Shown: positions 1 through 8,751, counted from the first letter of the stretch. The stretch: DNA of 64,000 nt from ASV31 sp965229765 (GCA_965229765.1 CBDDJT010000003.1:744001-808000), one strand, 5' to 3'. The notes: generated from the sequence alone by a model not told the origin. Program-made: numbers and translations.

Positions 1-151
1 GCGCTGCAAGCTCTTCGTCACGTTCGGTAAGTGCCTTGGCGCTATCGACGATGGAGGCTTCGACAAGGCCCGCCATCTTCATGATAAGTGCCTGAACGCG
101 TTCAAGATCGCGATCGAACGCGGCGTGTATGTGCTGGTCTGGCATGTTCAT
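1..151 (-). CDS. phoU: Phosphate transport regulator PhoU (N-terminal part only)
   Basis: The gene runs off the left edge, so only about 50 N-terminal residues are seen. They read as an acidic, helical PhoU start, with blocks such as FDRDLERVQALIMKM and KALTERDEELAA. PhoU links the Pst transporter to the PhoR/PhoB phosphate-sensing system and restrains it when phosphate is ample. The gene follows pstB with a 4-base gap, in the usual pstSCAB-phoU order. Two in-frame ATGs (151 and 145) are possible starts. Identity is inferred from position plus the short N-terminal match; the C-terminal PhoU repeat lies outside the window. Confidence 0.85.
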   Translation of the reverse strand, partial: MNMPDQHIHAAFDRDLERVQALIMKMAGLVEASIVDSAKALTERDEELAA

Positions 152-155
152 GGCC

Positions 156-920
156 TTATCCGATGCGACCGGTGATATAGCTTTCGGTCCGCGGGTCCTT
201 TGGGTTGGTAAAGATCTGTCCCGTGTCGCCGAACTCGACCAGATTGCCGAGGTGGAAGAACGCGGTGCGCTGGCTGACTCGCGCGGCCTGCTGCATCGAG
301 TGGGTGACGATCACGACCGAGTAGTTCGCCTTGAGTTCGTCGATCAGATCCTCGACCTGCCCTGTGGCGATGGGATCCAGCGCCGAACAAGGTTCGTCCA
401 TCAGCAGGACCTCGGGTTCCGTGGCGACGGCCCGGGCGATGCACAGGCGCTGCTGCTGTCCGCCGGAAAGGCCTGTGCCGGGCGTGGAAAGCCTGTCTTT
501 GACCTCGTCCCAAAGCGCCGCGCCCCGCAGCGCCTTTTCCACGATCTCGTCCAGCTCTGCCTTGGTGCGCGACAGCCCGTGGATGCGCGGCCCGTAGGCA
601 ACGTTGTCGTAGATCGACTTGGGGAACGGGTTGGGCTTCTGGAACACCATACCGACCTTGGCGCGCAATTGCACCGGGTCGACCTTGGGGTCATAGATGT
701 CTTCCGAATCCAGCTTTATCGAGCCTTCAACACGCGCCACGTCGATCGTGTCGTTCATCCGGTTCAGACAGCGCAGGAACGTCGACTTGCCGCAACCCGA
801 CGGGCCGATGAAGGCCGTGACTGTCGTTTCCTCGATGTCGACATCCACGTCCTTGATGGCATGGGTGTCGCCATAGTAGACCTGCACCGCTCGGGCCTCG
901 ATCTTGATCTCTTTCGTCAT
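156..920 (-). CDS. pstB: Phosphate ABC transporter ATP-binding protein PstB
   Basis: Cytoplasmic ATPase that powers high-affinity phosphate import with PstA and PstC. All ABC ATPase motifs are visible: Walker A GPSGCGKST (residues 39-47), Q-loop in MVFQKPNPFP, signature LSGGQQQR (151-158), Walker B VLLMDEP (171-177) and the H-loop histidine in VIVTHSMQQ (207). The length of 254 residues is normal for PstB, and the KPNPFPKSIYDNVAYGPR block is typical of PstB rather than other ABC ATPases. It lies 54 bases downstream of pstA and 4 bases before phoU, so it is transcribed as part of the pst operon. Confidence 0.97.
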   Translation of the reverse strand: MTKEIKIEARAVQVYYGDTHAIKDVDVDIEETTVTAFIGPSGCGKSTFLRCLNRMNDTIDVARVEGSIKLDSEDIYDPKVDPVQLRAKVGMVFQKPNPFPKSIYDNVAYGPRIHGLSRTKAELDEIVEKALRGAALWDEVKDRLSTPGTGLSGGQQQRLCIARAVATEPEVLLMDEPCSALDPIATGQVEDLIDELKANYSVVIVTHSMQQAARVSQRTAFFHLGNLVEFGDTGQIFTNPKDPRTESYITGRIG

Positions 921-974
921 TCCCGCGTCTCTTTCCTGGTCAGGCCATGGATATCTGGGGGTTCCGGGTGTTGC

Positions 975-2339
975 TTACCATCTGCGCTCGAACCGGCGGC
1001 GCAGAATGATCGCGATCGCGTTCATCGCCACCAGGAAGCAAAGCAAGATGATGATGCCGCCCCACGCCCGTTCGTAGTACGCCGGGTCGGCCCGCTTGGC
1101 CCATTCGAAGATCTGCGCCGGCATGGCCGAGTTGGGCGACATGAAACCATCGACCAAGGAGTCGGGGTAGTTCGAGGCGATAAAGCCCACCATTCCGATC
1201 AGCAGAAGCGGCGCAGTCTCGCCCAGGGCCTGGGCCAGTCCGATGATTGTACCTGTCAGGATACCGGGCGCGGCCAGCGGCAGCACGTGGTGAAACACCG
1301 CCTGCATTCTGGAGGCACCGACACCAAGCGCCGCCTCTCGGATCGAGGGAGCCACGGCCTTTAGGGACGCCCGCGTTGCGATGATGATCGTTGGCAGGGT
1401 CATCAGCGTCAGCACCAGCCCCCCCACGATCGGGGCCGATTGCGGCAGGTGCGCAAACTGGATGAACACAGCAAGGCCAAGGATGCCGAACACGATGGAC
1501 GGGACGGCAGCAAGGTTCGAGATGTTCACCTCGATCAGGTCGGTGATCCGGTTCTTCGGCGCGAATTCCTCCAGGTAGATCGAAGCCGCCACACCGATGG
1601 GAAGCGACAGCCCCAGCACCACCAGCATCATGTAGAACGAACCGATCATGGCCACGCCGATCCCGGCGGATTCGGGCCGCGATTCCGACGCGTCAGCGCC
1701 AAGGATGAAATCCCAGTTGAAGGATTTCTTCACAGTTCCGGAGTCGCGCATGACATCGACGATATCAAGGTGCTCGGCGTCGAGGTTCTTGTCACGCTCG
1801 ATCGACTCGCGCGTGACCCGACCCTTCATGTAGCCGTCCACCCGACTGGACGCCAATACCCGGAACGTCACCGTCTCGCCGATCCGGTCGGGGTTGGCCA
1901 GGACGAAATCCCGGATCTGTGCCGGCACCCCGGCCGACAGCATCTTTCTCAGATCACTGGCCTTTGCGAAGGGGTTCTCAAGCCCGAGCGTCTCGAGCTT
2001 CGCCTCTAGCGCCGCGTCGACAAGGGGCGCATAGCCAAAGGTCGAAACCTTGCGAAGATCCGCCGGGTCCCGGTTGCCGTTCTTGTCCAGCTTTTCTTCC
2101 AGCAACTCGACATCGACGGTCACGAACGTCTGCTGGAACCCGCGCACACCGTTGAAGATGATCGTGCTGAGCAGGACGATCAGGAAGAGCAGGCCGATAG
2201 AGACAGCGATCAGCCCATAGATCTTGAAACGGCGCTCGGCGGCGTTGCGGCGGCGCGTGCGGCTGTCCGGTGTCAGAAGCGAGGCTCCGGACTTGGCCCG
2301 GGACCCAACTGTCGAGGAACCGGCGGTGGCGTCGGTCAT
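975..2339 (-). CDS. pstA: Phosphate ABC transporter permease PstA (long form)
   Basis: Inner-membrane permease subunit of the Pst phosphate importer. At 454 residues it is much longer than the ~300-residue enterobacterial PstA. The extra length is an N-terminal membrane anchor (about residues 40-62) followed by a large periplasmic stretch to about residue 210, the DUF3333-type extension common in Alphaproteobacteria. The C-terminal half is a normal BPD_transp_1 domain with the ATPase-coupling loop around EAALGVGASRMQAVFHHVLP. The start ATG overlaps the pstC stop by 4 bases, which implies translational coupling. Nothing suggests a frameshift or fusion artefact. Confidence 0.95.
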   Translation of the reverse strand: MTDATAGSSTVGSRAKSGASLLTPDSRTRRRNAAERRFKIYGLIAVSIGLLFLIVLLSTIIFNGVRGFQQTFVTVDVELLEEKLDKNGNRDPADLRKVSTFGYAPLVDAALEAKLETLGLENPFAKASDLRKMLSAGVPAQIRDFVLANPDRIGETVTFRVLASSRVDGYMKGRVTRESIERDKNLDAEHLDIVDVMRDSGTVKKSFNWDFILGADASESRPESAGIGVAMIGSFYMMLVVLGLSLPIGVAASIYLEEFAPKNRITDLIEVNISNLAAVPSIVFGILGLAVFIQFAHLPQSAPIVGGLVLTLMTLPTIIIATRASLKAVAPSIREAALGVGASRMQAVFHHVLPLAAPGILTGTIIGLAQALGETAPLLLIGMVGFIASNYPDSLVDGFMSPNSAMPAQIFEWAKRADPAYYERAWGGIIILLCFLVAMNAIAIILRRRFERRW

Positions 2340-3817
2340 TCGTACTGCTCCCGATATCTGCGCACGATGTAGAGCGCCAGGACGTTGAGTCCGAGCGTGA
2401 TGACGAAGAGCGTGATGCCAAGCGCAAAGGCCACTAGCGCTTCGGGAGACGCAAAATCCGAGTCCCCGGTAAGCTGGCTGACGATCTTGGCGGTCACGGT
2501 CGTCATCGCCTCGAATGGGTTGAGGCTCAGCCGCGCGGCAGCACCGGCACCCAGCACCACGATCATGGTCTCGCCAATGGCCCGCGATGCGGCCAGCAAG
2601 ATGGCACCGACGATCCCCGGAAGGGCTGCGGGAAGCACAACTTGCCGAATGGTTTCCGATGGCGTCGCTCCCAGCCCGAGAGAGCCGTCGCGCATTGCCT
2701 GGGGCACCGCGTTGATGATGTCGTCTGACAGCGAACTGACGAAGGGAATCAGCATGATGCCCATGACAAGCCCGGCCGTCATGACCGCAGTCCCGCCCTT
2801 CATCCAGCCCGCACCCAGTATCCCGCCATCACCAAAGATTTCGACCAGAAGGGGACCCACCGTCAGAAGCGCGAAAAGACCGTAGACGATCGTCGGTATG
2901 CCTGCGAGCACCTCGATCAGGGGCTTGGCGACCGAGCGCACGACGGGCGAAGCGTATTCGGACAGGTAAATCGCCGTGAACAGGCCGATGGGTACCGCTA
3001 CCGCGAGAGCCACGATCGAGATGTAGAGCGTGCCCCAAAGCAGCGGCAGCACACCCAACTCCGAACCGCCGCCGCGTCCGGAAAAGCTGGGCGCCCACGT
3101 CGTGCCAAAGAAGAACTCTGCCGCGGGATAGAGCCGGAAGAACTCTACCGTGTTGAAGATCAGTGAGAAAAGGATGCCGATCGTGGTCAGGATTGCGATC
3201 GAGGCGGCACCGATCAGAAGCAGAAGCACCGCCCGTTCCACCACGTTGCGAGCACGGAAATCACGCGTGGTCATGCGAAGCGCGAGCACAAAGCCGCCGA
3301 CGGCAAGCACGAGGGCGGCGATCGTCATCATCATGTTGCCGGTCGCCGACAACTCTCGATAACGCTGGGCAGCGCGAAGAACCTCGGGCTCGACGTTCGA
3401 GCCAAGGGCGACACCGACCTGTCCCAGACGGTCGCGCACATCGGTGAACTCGGTCCGTATGGAGGAAGCCTGTTCGGCTGTCATGGCGCCCTGCTGCACG
3501 GCGACGTCCAGCCCGTCGGCCACGCGGCGCACATCGCTCATGACGAGGCCAAGCGATCCGCCCTCGGGGATGACGCTTTCAGGGATCAACGAAAGAACCT
3601 GACCATTGATGACCAGTGGCTGCACCAGCAGCCACACGACGATCAGCAACAGCGCCGGCACCATCGTCGCAAGCGCCGCGTTCGCACCGTAATAAACCGG
3701 AAGCGAATGCAGGTCGCGTATGTCGCCCTTGGCCTTTGCCTTGGCACGAACCCGCCCAAAGACATATCCGACGAGAGCGAGTGCGAGGATGGCGGCTAAA
3801 AGCCAGATCAATGGCAT
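2336..3817 (-). CDS. pstC: Phosphate ABC transporter permease PstC (long form)
   Basis: Second membrane permease of the Pst system. At 493 residues it has an N-terminal membrane part with hydrophobic segments around residues 1-20 and 50-70, a soluble stretch, then the conserved permease domain. The C-terminal domain contains the coupling motif region DGSLGLGATPSETIRQVVLPAALPG and the family hallmark SRAIGETMIVVLGAG. It heterodimerises with PstA and receives phosphate from PstS. It lies 85 bases after pstS, separated by a stem-loop, and overlaps pstA by 4 bases. Confidence 0.95.
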   Translation of the reverse strand: MPLIWLLAAILALALVGYVFGRVRAKAKAKGDIRDLHSLPVYYGANAALATMVPALLLIVVWLLVQPLVINGQVLSLIPESVIPEGGSLGLVMSDVRRVADGLDVAVQQGAMTAEQASSIRTEFTDVRDRLGQVGVALGSNVEPEVLRAAQRYRELSATGNMMMTIAALVLAVGGFVLALRMTTRDFRARNVVERAVLLLLIGAASIAILTTIGILFSLIFNTVEFFRLYPAAEFFFGTTWAPSFSGRGGGSELGVLPLLWGTLYISIVALAVAVPIGLFTAIYLSEYASPVVRSVAKPLIEVLAGIPTIVYGLFALLTVGPLLVEIFGDGGILGAGWMKGGTAVMTAGLVMGIMLIPFVSSLSDDIINAVPQAMRDGSLGLGATPSETIRQVVLPAALPGIVGAILLAASRAIGETMIVVLGAGAAARLSLNPFEAMTTVTAKIVSQLTGDSDFASPEALVAFALGITLFVITLGLNVLALYIVRRYREQYE

Positions 3818-3862
3818 GGTGCGACCTTTAGTCGTGTGAATTGGCCGTGGTCAGAAGCGTCT

Positions 3863-3887
3863 GGGCGGCGCCACACAGGCGCCGCCC
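3863..3887 (-). other. Intercistronic stem-loop between pstS and pstC
   Basis: A perfect 10-bp inverted repeat, GGGCGGCGCC / GGCGCCGCCC, with a 5-base loop lies in the 85-base gap after the pstS stop. There is no T-run, so it is not a complete intrinsic terminator. Its place right after a binding-protein gene fits an mRNA-stabilising or partial-termination element that keeps PstS above the membrane subunits. The role is inferred. Confidence 0.6.
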
Positions 3888-3902
3888 GAAAGCCGGAGTG
3901 GC

Positions 3903-4937
3903 TTACATGGTTTCTTCGCCCGAAACCATCGCCTGGGTGGCCGACAGTTCAGGGTCGGACACGAGGCCGTAGTTCGACAGCGGGCCGTCGGGGCCGGCGA
4001 TCTCGTCAGAGACGAAGAACTCGGCAAAGTCCTTCAGGCCGGGGATGACGCCGATGTGAGCCTTCTTGATGTAGAAGAACAGCGGGCGCGACACCGGGTA
4101 TTCGCCGGTCGAGATGGTTTCGGTCGACGGGGCGACGCCCGACATGGTCGCAACCTTCAGCTTGTCGGTGTTGTTCTCGTAGAAGGCCAGGCCGAAGACG
4201 CCGATGCCGTTCGCGTTGGCGTCGATGCGGGCCAGGGTCTCGGTATAGTCGCCGTCGATGTCGACCGAGCGGCCGTCAGTGCGGACTTCGAGGCACGCGT
4301 CCTCGGCGTCGTCTTCCGACATGCCGCCAGCGATCATCGCTTCCATGGCGCCGGTGGCTTCACAGCCAGCCGCGATCACCTTTTCCTCGAACACTTCACG
4401 GGTGCCGTGCTTGGTGCCGGGGATGAAGGCGAGGATCTCGGCCGCGGGCAGGTCGGCGTTGAAATCCGACCACATGGTGTGCGGGTTGTCGACCAGCGCA
4501 CCATCGACCATCACCTTGGGGGCCAGGCCGTTGAAGATGTCGGACGGGGTAAAGGCGGTGAAGGCCGGGCCGTCGAGCTGGCTGGCAAAGACGATGCCGT
4601 CATAGCCGATGCGGACTTCGATGATGTCGGTCACGCCGTTCTCGGCACAGACGGCGACTTCGCTGTCGCGGATGGCGCGCGACGCATTGGCAATGTCGAT
4701 GGTGTTTTCGCCAACACCTTCGCAGAAGCGCTTGAGGCCCGCCGACGAACCACCCGATTCAACGACCGGCGTCGGGAATTCGAAGTTTTCGCCGAAGGCT
4801 TCAGCCACGATCGAGGCATAGGGCAGAACGGTCGAGGAACCGGCAACCTGGACGTTGTCGCGGCTCTGGGCCGAAACCGCGGTCGCCGACAGCGCGGCGA
4901 TGGCCAGCGCCGAAGCGGAAATCTTTGCGTAGGACAT
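3903..4937 (-). CDS. pstS: Periplasmic phosphate-binding protein PstS
   Basis: Substrate-binding component of the Pst importer. The first 23 residues are a Sec signal peptide ending in AVSAQ. The mature start contains VQVAGSSTVLPYASIVAEAF, the phosphate-binding P-loop-like segment of PstS proteins, and later VESGGSSAGLKRFCEG. The length (344 residues) fits the alphaproteobacterial PstS group. It is the first gene of the pst operon, with a Pho box 87-104 bases upstream of the ATG, so induction by PhoB on phosphate starvation is expected. A strong stem-loop follows the stop codon. Confidence 0.96.
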   Translation of the reverse strand: MSYAKISASALAIAALSATAVSAQSRDNVQVAGSSTVLPYASIVAEAFGENFEFPTPVVESGGSSAGLKRFCEGVGENTIDIANASRAIRDSEVAVCAENGVTDIIEVRIGYDGIVFASQLDGPAFTAFTPSDIFNGLAPKVMVDGALVDNPHTMWSDFNADLPAAEILAFIPGTKHGTREVFEEKVIAAGCEATGAMEAMIAGGMSEDDAEDACLEVRTDGRSVDIDGDYTETLARIDANANGIGVFGLAFYENNTDKLKVATMSGVAPSTETISTGEYPVSRPLFFYIKKAHIGVIPGLKDFAEFFVSDEIAGPDGPLSNYGLVSDPELSATQAMVSGEETM

Positions 4938-5023
4938 GGGTTCTCCCGATTGATTGAGTCGGCCGCAACCCCGCGACCGTGGCCCTCCGTAGGCGCGTCG
5001 GGTGACACGTATTTAAAAGTTTC

Positions 5024-5041
5024 GTTACAGAATTGTGACAG
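5024..5041 (-). promoter_or_regulatory. Pho box (PhoB-binding site) of the pst operon
   Basis: Read on the minus strand this is CTGTCACAATTCTGTAAC: two CTGTNAC direct half-sites 11 bp apart, a very good match to the PhoB consensus (CTGTCAT-4-CTGTCAC). An AT-rich block (TTTTAAATAC) follows at the distance expected for the -10 element of a PhoB-dependent promoter. The rest of the 4938-5236 gap shows no convincing gene. Confidence 0.85.
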
Positions 5042-5236
5042 TCGGCGCGCCGGGTCCCGCATTGGCGGCAAGGGCATCAAGGGAATCGGCCCGTCGGCGA
5101 AGATTTTGTGTGTAACGCGCCGTTCCACGGCGGATCAGGCCCGTCCTGCGCCATTTTGTCCGGTGCCCGCCGCGGTTCGTTCCGCGACGGAGCGGCCGGA
5201 TCCGCGGGACCGATTCCCACCCTGCGGGCGCAACGT

Positions 5237-5851
5237 TCAGCCATTGCGCCGCAGGCGAAGCCATCTTGCCGGCACACCACGCACGACCGCCAGCGCCGCA
5301 ATCAGCGCCAGCACGCAGATGACGGTCTTGGAAACCGGCTCCATCGTGCCTTCGATCATCAAGGCGTGCGCAACACTGCTTGAAACAATCACAAGGCCCA
5401 GACCCCGATGAATGGCCCGCCAGCGGCGCCACTTCATCCGACTCCGGCGGCGCAGAACGGCCATTATCGCCGTGGCAAGGAGCGCCCACATTGCAATGAC
5501 TCCCCAAGGTGCGAAAGGTGTTGGCGAGGTGAACCGAAGCGCATCGATCACGTCGGGTGGACTGGTCAGCCAGAGTCCGCCAACGTGAACGACAATTGCC
5601 ACCACAAGCGCGGCCCCCGTCCAGAGGTGCACCCGGCGCCCGCGCGATGGTCCCAGTCCCGGAAGCAGTCCAGCCGCAAGCAACGGCTGGACCAGAAGAA
5701 GGGCCATCGCCACGATGCCGGCGAAACCAGCAACGATGTAGGCCGCATCACGCCAGGCAAGAAGCGGGCTTTGCGCCGCCGCAAACAGGGGCACCGCAAC
5801 GACGAGCCCAAGCACGCACCAGATTGCCACCGACCGCAGGACGTCCGCCAT
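5237..5851 (-). CDS. Ferric-reductase-like transmembrane cytochrome b protein
   Basis: A 204-residue, mostly hydrophobic protein with about six membrane helices. Two helices carry H-X13-H pairs: H75/H89 (RVHLWTG...VHVGG) and H148/H162 (AIHRGLG...AHALM). This is the bis-heme b ligand pattern of the ferric reductase-like transmembrane domain (PF01794; FRE/NOX/MsrQ families). There is no FAD or NAD(P)H-binding domain, so like MsrQ it would need an outside electron donor. It starts 17 bases after a Tat-exported protein gene and probably forms a two-gene operon with it. The substrate is unknown. Confidence 0.75.
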   Translation of the reverse strand: MADVLRSVAIWCVLGLVVAVPLFAAAQSPLLAWRDAAYIVAGFAGIVAMALLLVQPLLAAGLLPGLGPSRGRRVHLWTGAALVVAIVVHVGGLWLTSPPDVIDALRFTSPTPFAPWGVIAMWALLATAIMAVLRRRSRMKWRRWRAIHRGLGLVIVSSSVAHALMIEGTMEPVSKTVICVLALIAALAVVRGVPARWLRLRRNG

Positions 5852-5868
5852 CTTCGCCCGCGCAGCGA

Positions 5869-6357
5869 TCAGGCGGGTTCAAGAACAAAATGCGCTTCGA
5901 GAGAGATCTCTTTCGAACTGGACATGACAGGTCGCAGAAAGACCGTCCTGAACCCTTCGCTGTCGTAGGCGAGGTGTCCGTGCGGCTGGCCGAAGGCCGG
6001 GACGATCTGTGGCATCTCGATGCGGAATGCCCCCTTTGCGTCGGTCAGCGTCGCCCCATGGCTGTGCCAGTCCCGTTCGTGGCCTTCGGTGGTGTGCGCC
6101 CAGACCTGAATACGCTGCCCCGGCAACGGCGCTCCATCTCCCGCGCGGCGCACCGTGCCCGACATCCAGAACCCGCCGCCGCCGATACGCTCGACGATGG
6201 GTGCGCCCGGCAGATAGTTGTTGGACCCGCCACGCATCGAAGGCGTCGGCGCCAGCCCCTTTGCCCTTGCAGGCACCACAAGCCCCGACACGCCCGAGAC
6301 GATGACCGCGCCGCCGGCGGCAAGCAAATTGCGCCGTTTCAAACTAACAAAGGCCAT
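5869..6357 (-). CDS. Tat-exported intradiol-dioxygenase-like beta-sandwich protein
   Basis: The start at 6357 was chosen because it gives a twin-arginine signal (KRRNLLAAGGA and a hydrophobic core to PARAKG). The mature part resembles the intradiol ring-cleavage dioxygenase sandwich: SGTVRRAGDGAPLPGQRIQVW, DAKGAFRIEMP and QPHGHLAYDSEGFRTVFLRPV, the last like the PHIHF block of that family. The protein is only about 130 residues when mature, and the usual two-Tyr, two-His iron set is not evident, so catalysis is doubtful. It is the first gene of a pair with the bis-heme membrane protein. Tat export suggests folding, perhaps with a cofactor, before export. Confidence 0.6.
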   Translation of the reverse strand: MAFVSLKRRNLLAAGGAVIVSGVSGLVVPARAKGLAPTPSMRGGSNNYLPGAPIVERIGGGGFWMSGTVRRAGDGAPLPGQRIQVWAHTTEGHERDWHSHGATLTDAKGAFRIEMPQIVPAFGQPHGHLAYDSEGFRTVFLRPVMSSSKEISLEAHFVLEPA

Positions 6358-6557
6358 TCCCGGTTCTCCGACCATGTGTGGATGTCTTCCATGGCTTGCA
6401 GCCTGGGAAAGTGTAGCACCGAGGGGCAAGCCAGCGCTACCGAGGCGGTGAACCATGGCGATACGGCAAGGTAAAATCTGCCCACGGAACCGTGATGGCC
6501 CAATGGCGCGCAGGATGCTGTGCGGCACCGGCCCTTTGCTGGCCGGTGTGAACCGTC

Positions 6558-7139
6558 CTAGCCCAGTGTCCGAAGGATCAGCCAGATCGGTGCGACAAAG
6601 GCCACAAGTCCAAGTGCAACGAACAGCCCGTCCCGGGCCATCAGGCCCAGGCCGATCGCCAGCACGGGGACACCCAGAAGCAGTGGCAGAAAGGGGATGA
6701 AGCCTATTGGTATCATCATGGCACCCGCCAGCATGACTGCCGCCGCCGCCACGCGAAGTGCGATCGGGCCGGCCGCCATGAACACGAGACGTTCACGCAG
6801 GACTGATCCCAGACGCCGGGCGAAGGGGCGAGAGCGTTGCAGCGCGGTTTGGAGGGCGTCTTGTCCAATCCGGCGGTCGCGCAGGCGACGCGGCAGCCAA
6901 GGTGTTCGCCATCCCAACAGCAGTTGGCCGGCCAAAAGGATCAGCGACAGACCGACAAATGCAGGGACGCCGGGAATGGCGCCGGTTGGCAGCGCCACGA
7001 GCCCGCCAAGCAACACGAAGAGTGGCCCGAAACCTCGTGCGCCCAGTGCCGCCACCATGCCGCCAAGCGTCAGGGTGTCCGAGCCGGCCTTTCTGGTCAG
7101 GGTGTCCAGAGTGTCGGACAGGGGATCGGACCCGGCCAT
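6558..7139 (-). CDS. exoD: Exopolysaccharide synthesis protein ExoD family
   Basis: A 193-residue membrane protein of the ExoD family (PF06055). Recognisable features are the N-terminal DTLTLGGMVAALGARGFGPLFVLLGGLVALPTG block, the PGVPAFVGLSLILLAGQLLLG segment and several hydrophobic helices towards the C terminus. ExoD was first linked to exopolysaccharide and alkaline tolerance in rhizobia; its molecular activity is not known. It begins 4 bases after the prfC stop, so it is co-transcribed with that gene. There is no local exopolysaccharide cluster. Confidence 0.85.
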   Translation of the reverse strand: MAGSDPLSDTLDTLTRKAGSDTLTLGGMVAALGARGFGPLFVLLGGLVALPTGAIPGVPAFVGLSLILLAGQLLLGWRTPWLPRRLRDRRIGQDALQTALQRSRPFARRLGSVLRERLVFMAAGPIALRVAAAAVMLAGAMMIPIGFIPFLPLLLGVPVLAIGLGLMARDGLFVALGLVAFVAPIWLILRTLG

Positions 7140-7143
7140 CGGA

Positions 7144-8751
7144 TTAGACCATCATCTCCTTGGTTGCCGAAAGCGTCAGCTCTGGGTAGTCGCGCTCGAT
7201 CCGGTCAATGTCCCATTGCAGGCGTGTCAGGAACACCGGATCACCGTCGTTGTCGGTCGCCATGTGGCCCTTGTTGGCGTTGGAGAAGGCCGAAAGCTTT
7301 TCCTTGGGGCCACTGACCCAGCGTGCCGAAGTGAATTGCGACGGCTCGAAACGCACGGGCAGCCCGTATTCCATCTCGATCCGGCTGGCCAGGACCTCGA
7401 ACTGCAACTGTCCAACCACGCCCACGATGAAGCCCGATCCGATCATCGGCTTGAAGACCTTGGCTGCCCCTTCCTCGGCGAATTGCATGAGTGCCTTGTC
7501 GAGGTGCTTGGCTTTCATCGGGTCGCCCGCCCGGCAGCTCTGCAGCAGTTCCGGCGCGAAGCTGGGAATGCCGGTGACCTTCAACGTCTCACCCTCGGTC
7601 AAGGTGTCGCCGATGCGCAGTTGTCCATGGTTGGGGATGCCGATGATGTCGCCGGCCCAGGCCTCTTCGGCCAGTTCCCGATCCGAGGCAAGGAACAGGA
7701 CCGGGCTTGACACTGCCATGGGTTTCTTCGTGCGCACGTGCGTCAGTTTCATGCCCCGCTTGAAGTGGCCCGAGGCCAGCCGGACAAAGGCCACGCGGTC
7801 GCGGTGCCTGGGGTCCATGTTCGCCTGCACCTTGAACACGAAGCCCGTCACCTTGTCTTCGTCGGGACTGATCTGGCGCGGCTCGGCCGACTGGGGTTGA
7901 GGTACGGGTCCATAGGTACCGATCCCGTCCATCAGCTCTTTCACTCCGAAGGAATTGATCGCGCTGCCGAACCAGATCGGTGTCATCGTCCCGTCGAGGA
8001 ACGCCTGAGCGTCGAATGCGGGCAACAATCCCTCGGCCATCTCAAGCTCTTCGCGCAGTTTGTCCAGCAGATGGCCCGGTACGTGCTGAGCCAGCTTAGG
8101 GTCGTCCAACCCGTCGATCCGGATGCTTTCGGCAACGCGGTTGCGGTCGGCACGGTCCATCAGTTCCAGCCGCCGGTTCAGCAGGTCGTAACAGCCTGCG
8201 AAATCCTGGCCGACGCCGATGGGCCAGCTGGCCGGAGTGACGTCGATCGCAAGGTTTTCCTGGATCTCGTCGATGATTTCGAAGGTGTCGCGGCTTTCAC
8301 GGTCCATCTTGTTGCAGAAGGTCAGGATCGGCAAATCGCGCAGGCGGCACACCTCGAACAACTTGCGGGTCTGACTTTCGACGCCCTTGGCGCCGTCGAT
8401 CACCATGATTGCCGCATCCACAGCCGTCAGCGTGCGATAGGTATCTTCCGAAAAGTCGCTGTGGCCGGGCGTGTCCACGAGGTTGAAGCGGAAGTCCTTG
8501 TAGTCGAACGACATGGCCGACGCCGAAACCGAGATACCACGGTCCTTTTCCATCTGCATGAAGTCCGACCGGGTGCGGCGTGCCTCACCCTTTGCGCGCA
8601 CCTGCCCCGCCATCTGGATCGCCCCGCCGTAAAGCAGGAATTTCTCGGTCAGCGTTGTCTTGCCCGCGTCAGGGTGGCTGATGATGGCAAACGTGCGCCG
8701 CCGGGCAATCTCGGCGGGCAATTCGGGGCGGTTCGTGGCGCTTTGCAACAT
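7144..8751 (-). CDS. prfC: Peptide chain release factor 3
   Basis: RF3 is the GTPase that recycles RF1/RF2 from the ribosome after peptide release. From the chosen start it is 535 residues, the usual length. G1 is SHPDAGKTT (residues 25-33), G3 DTPGHSDF (93-100) and G4 NKMD (147-150); the RGISVSASAM switch segment is typical of RF3. The start at 8751 fits the family N terminus (NRPELPAEIARRRTFAIISHPD). Upstream in-frame ATGs at 8760 and 8817 would add residues unlike the family. It is followed after 4 bases by exoD and transcribed away from the PCu(A)C-like gene. Confidence 0.95.
   Translation of the reverse strand: MLQSATNRPELPAEIARRRTFAIISHPDAGKTTLTEKFLLYGGAIQMAGQVRAKGEARRTRSDFMQMEKDRGISVSASAMSFDYKDFRFNLVDTPGHSDFSEDTYRTLTAVDAAIMVIDGAKGVESQTRKLFEVCRLRDLPILTFCNKMDRESRDTFEIIDEIQENLAIDVTPASWPIGVGQDFAGCYDLLNRRLELMDRADRNRVAESIRIDGLDDPKLAQHVPGHLLDKLREELEMAEGLLPAFDAQAFLDGTMTPIWFGSAINSFGVKELMDGIGTYGPVPQPQSAEPRQISPDEDKVTGFVFKVQANMDPRHRDRVAFVRLASGHFKRGMKLTHVRTKKPMAVSSPVLFLASDRELAEEAWAGDIIGIPNHGQLRIGDTLTEGETLKVTGIPSFAPELLQSCRAGDPMKAKHLDKALMQFAEEGAAKVFKPMIGSGFIVGVVGQLQFEVLASRIEMEYGLPVRFEPSQFTSARWVSGPKEKLSAFSNANKGHMATDNDGDPVFLTRLQWDIDRIERDYPELTLSATKEMMV

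Noticed and set aside
129..1364. A 411-codon plus-strand open frame over pstB and pstA.
   Set aside because: Mirror frame of the pst genes without homology or a ribosome-binding site.
975..3817. Long N-terminal parts of PstA and PstC considered as gene fusions.
   Set aside because: Such extensions are normal in alphaproteobacterial Pst permeases, as I recall the families.
6526..6548. CACCGGCC/GGCCGGTG stem-loop after exoD, considered as a terminator.
   Set aside because: Only an 8-bp stem and no T-run on the minus strand; at most a weak Rho-linked site.
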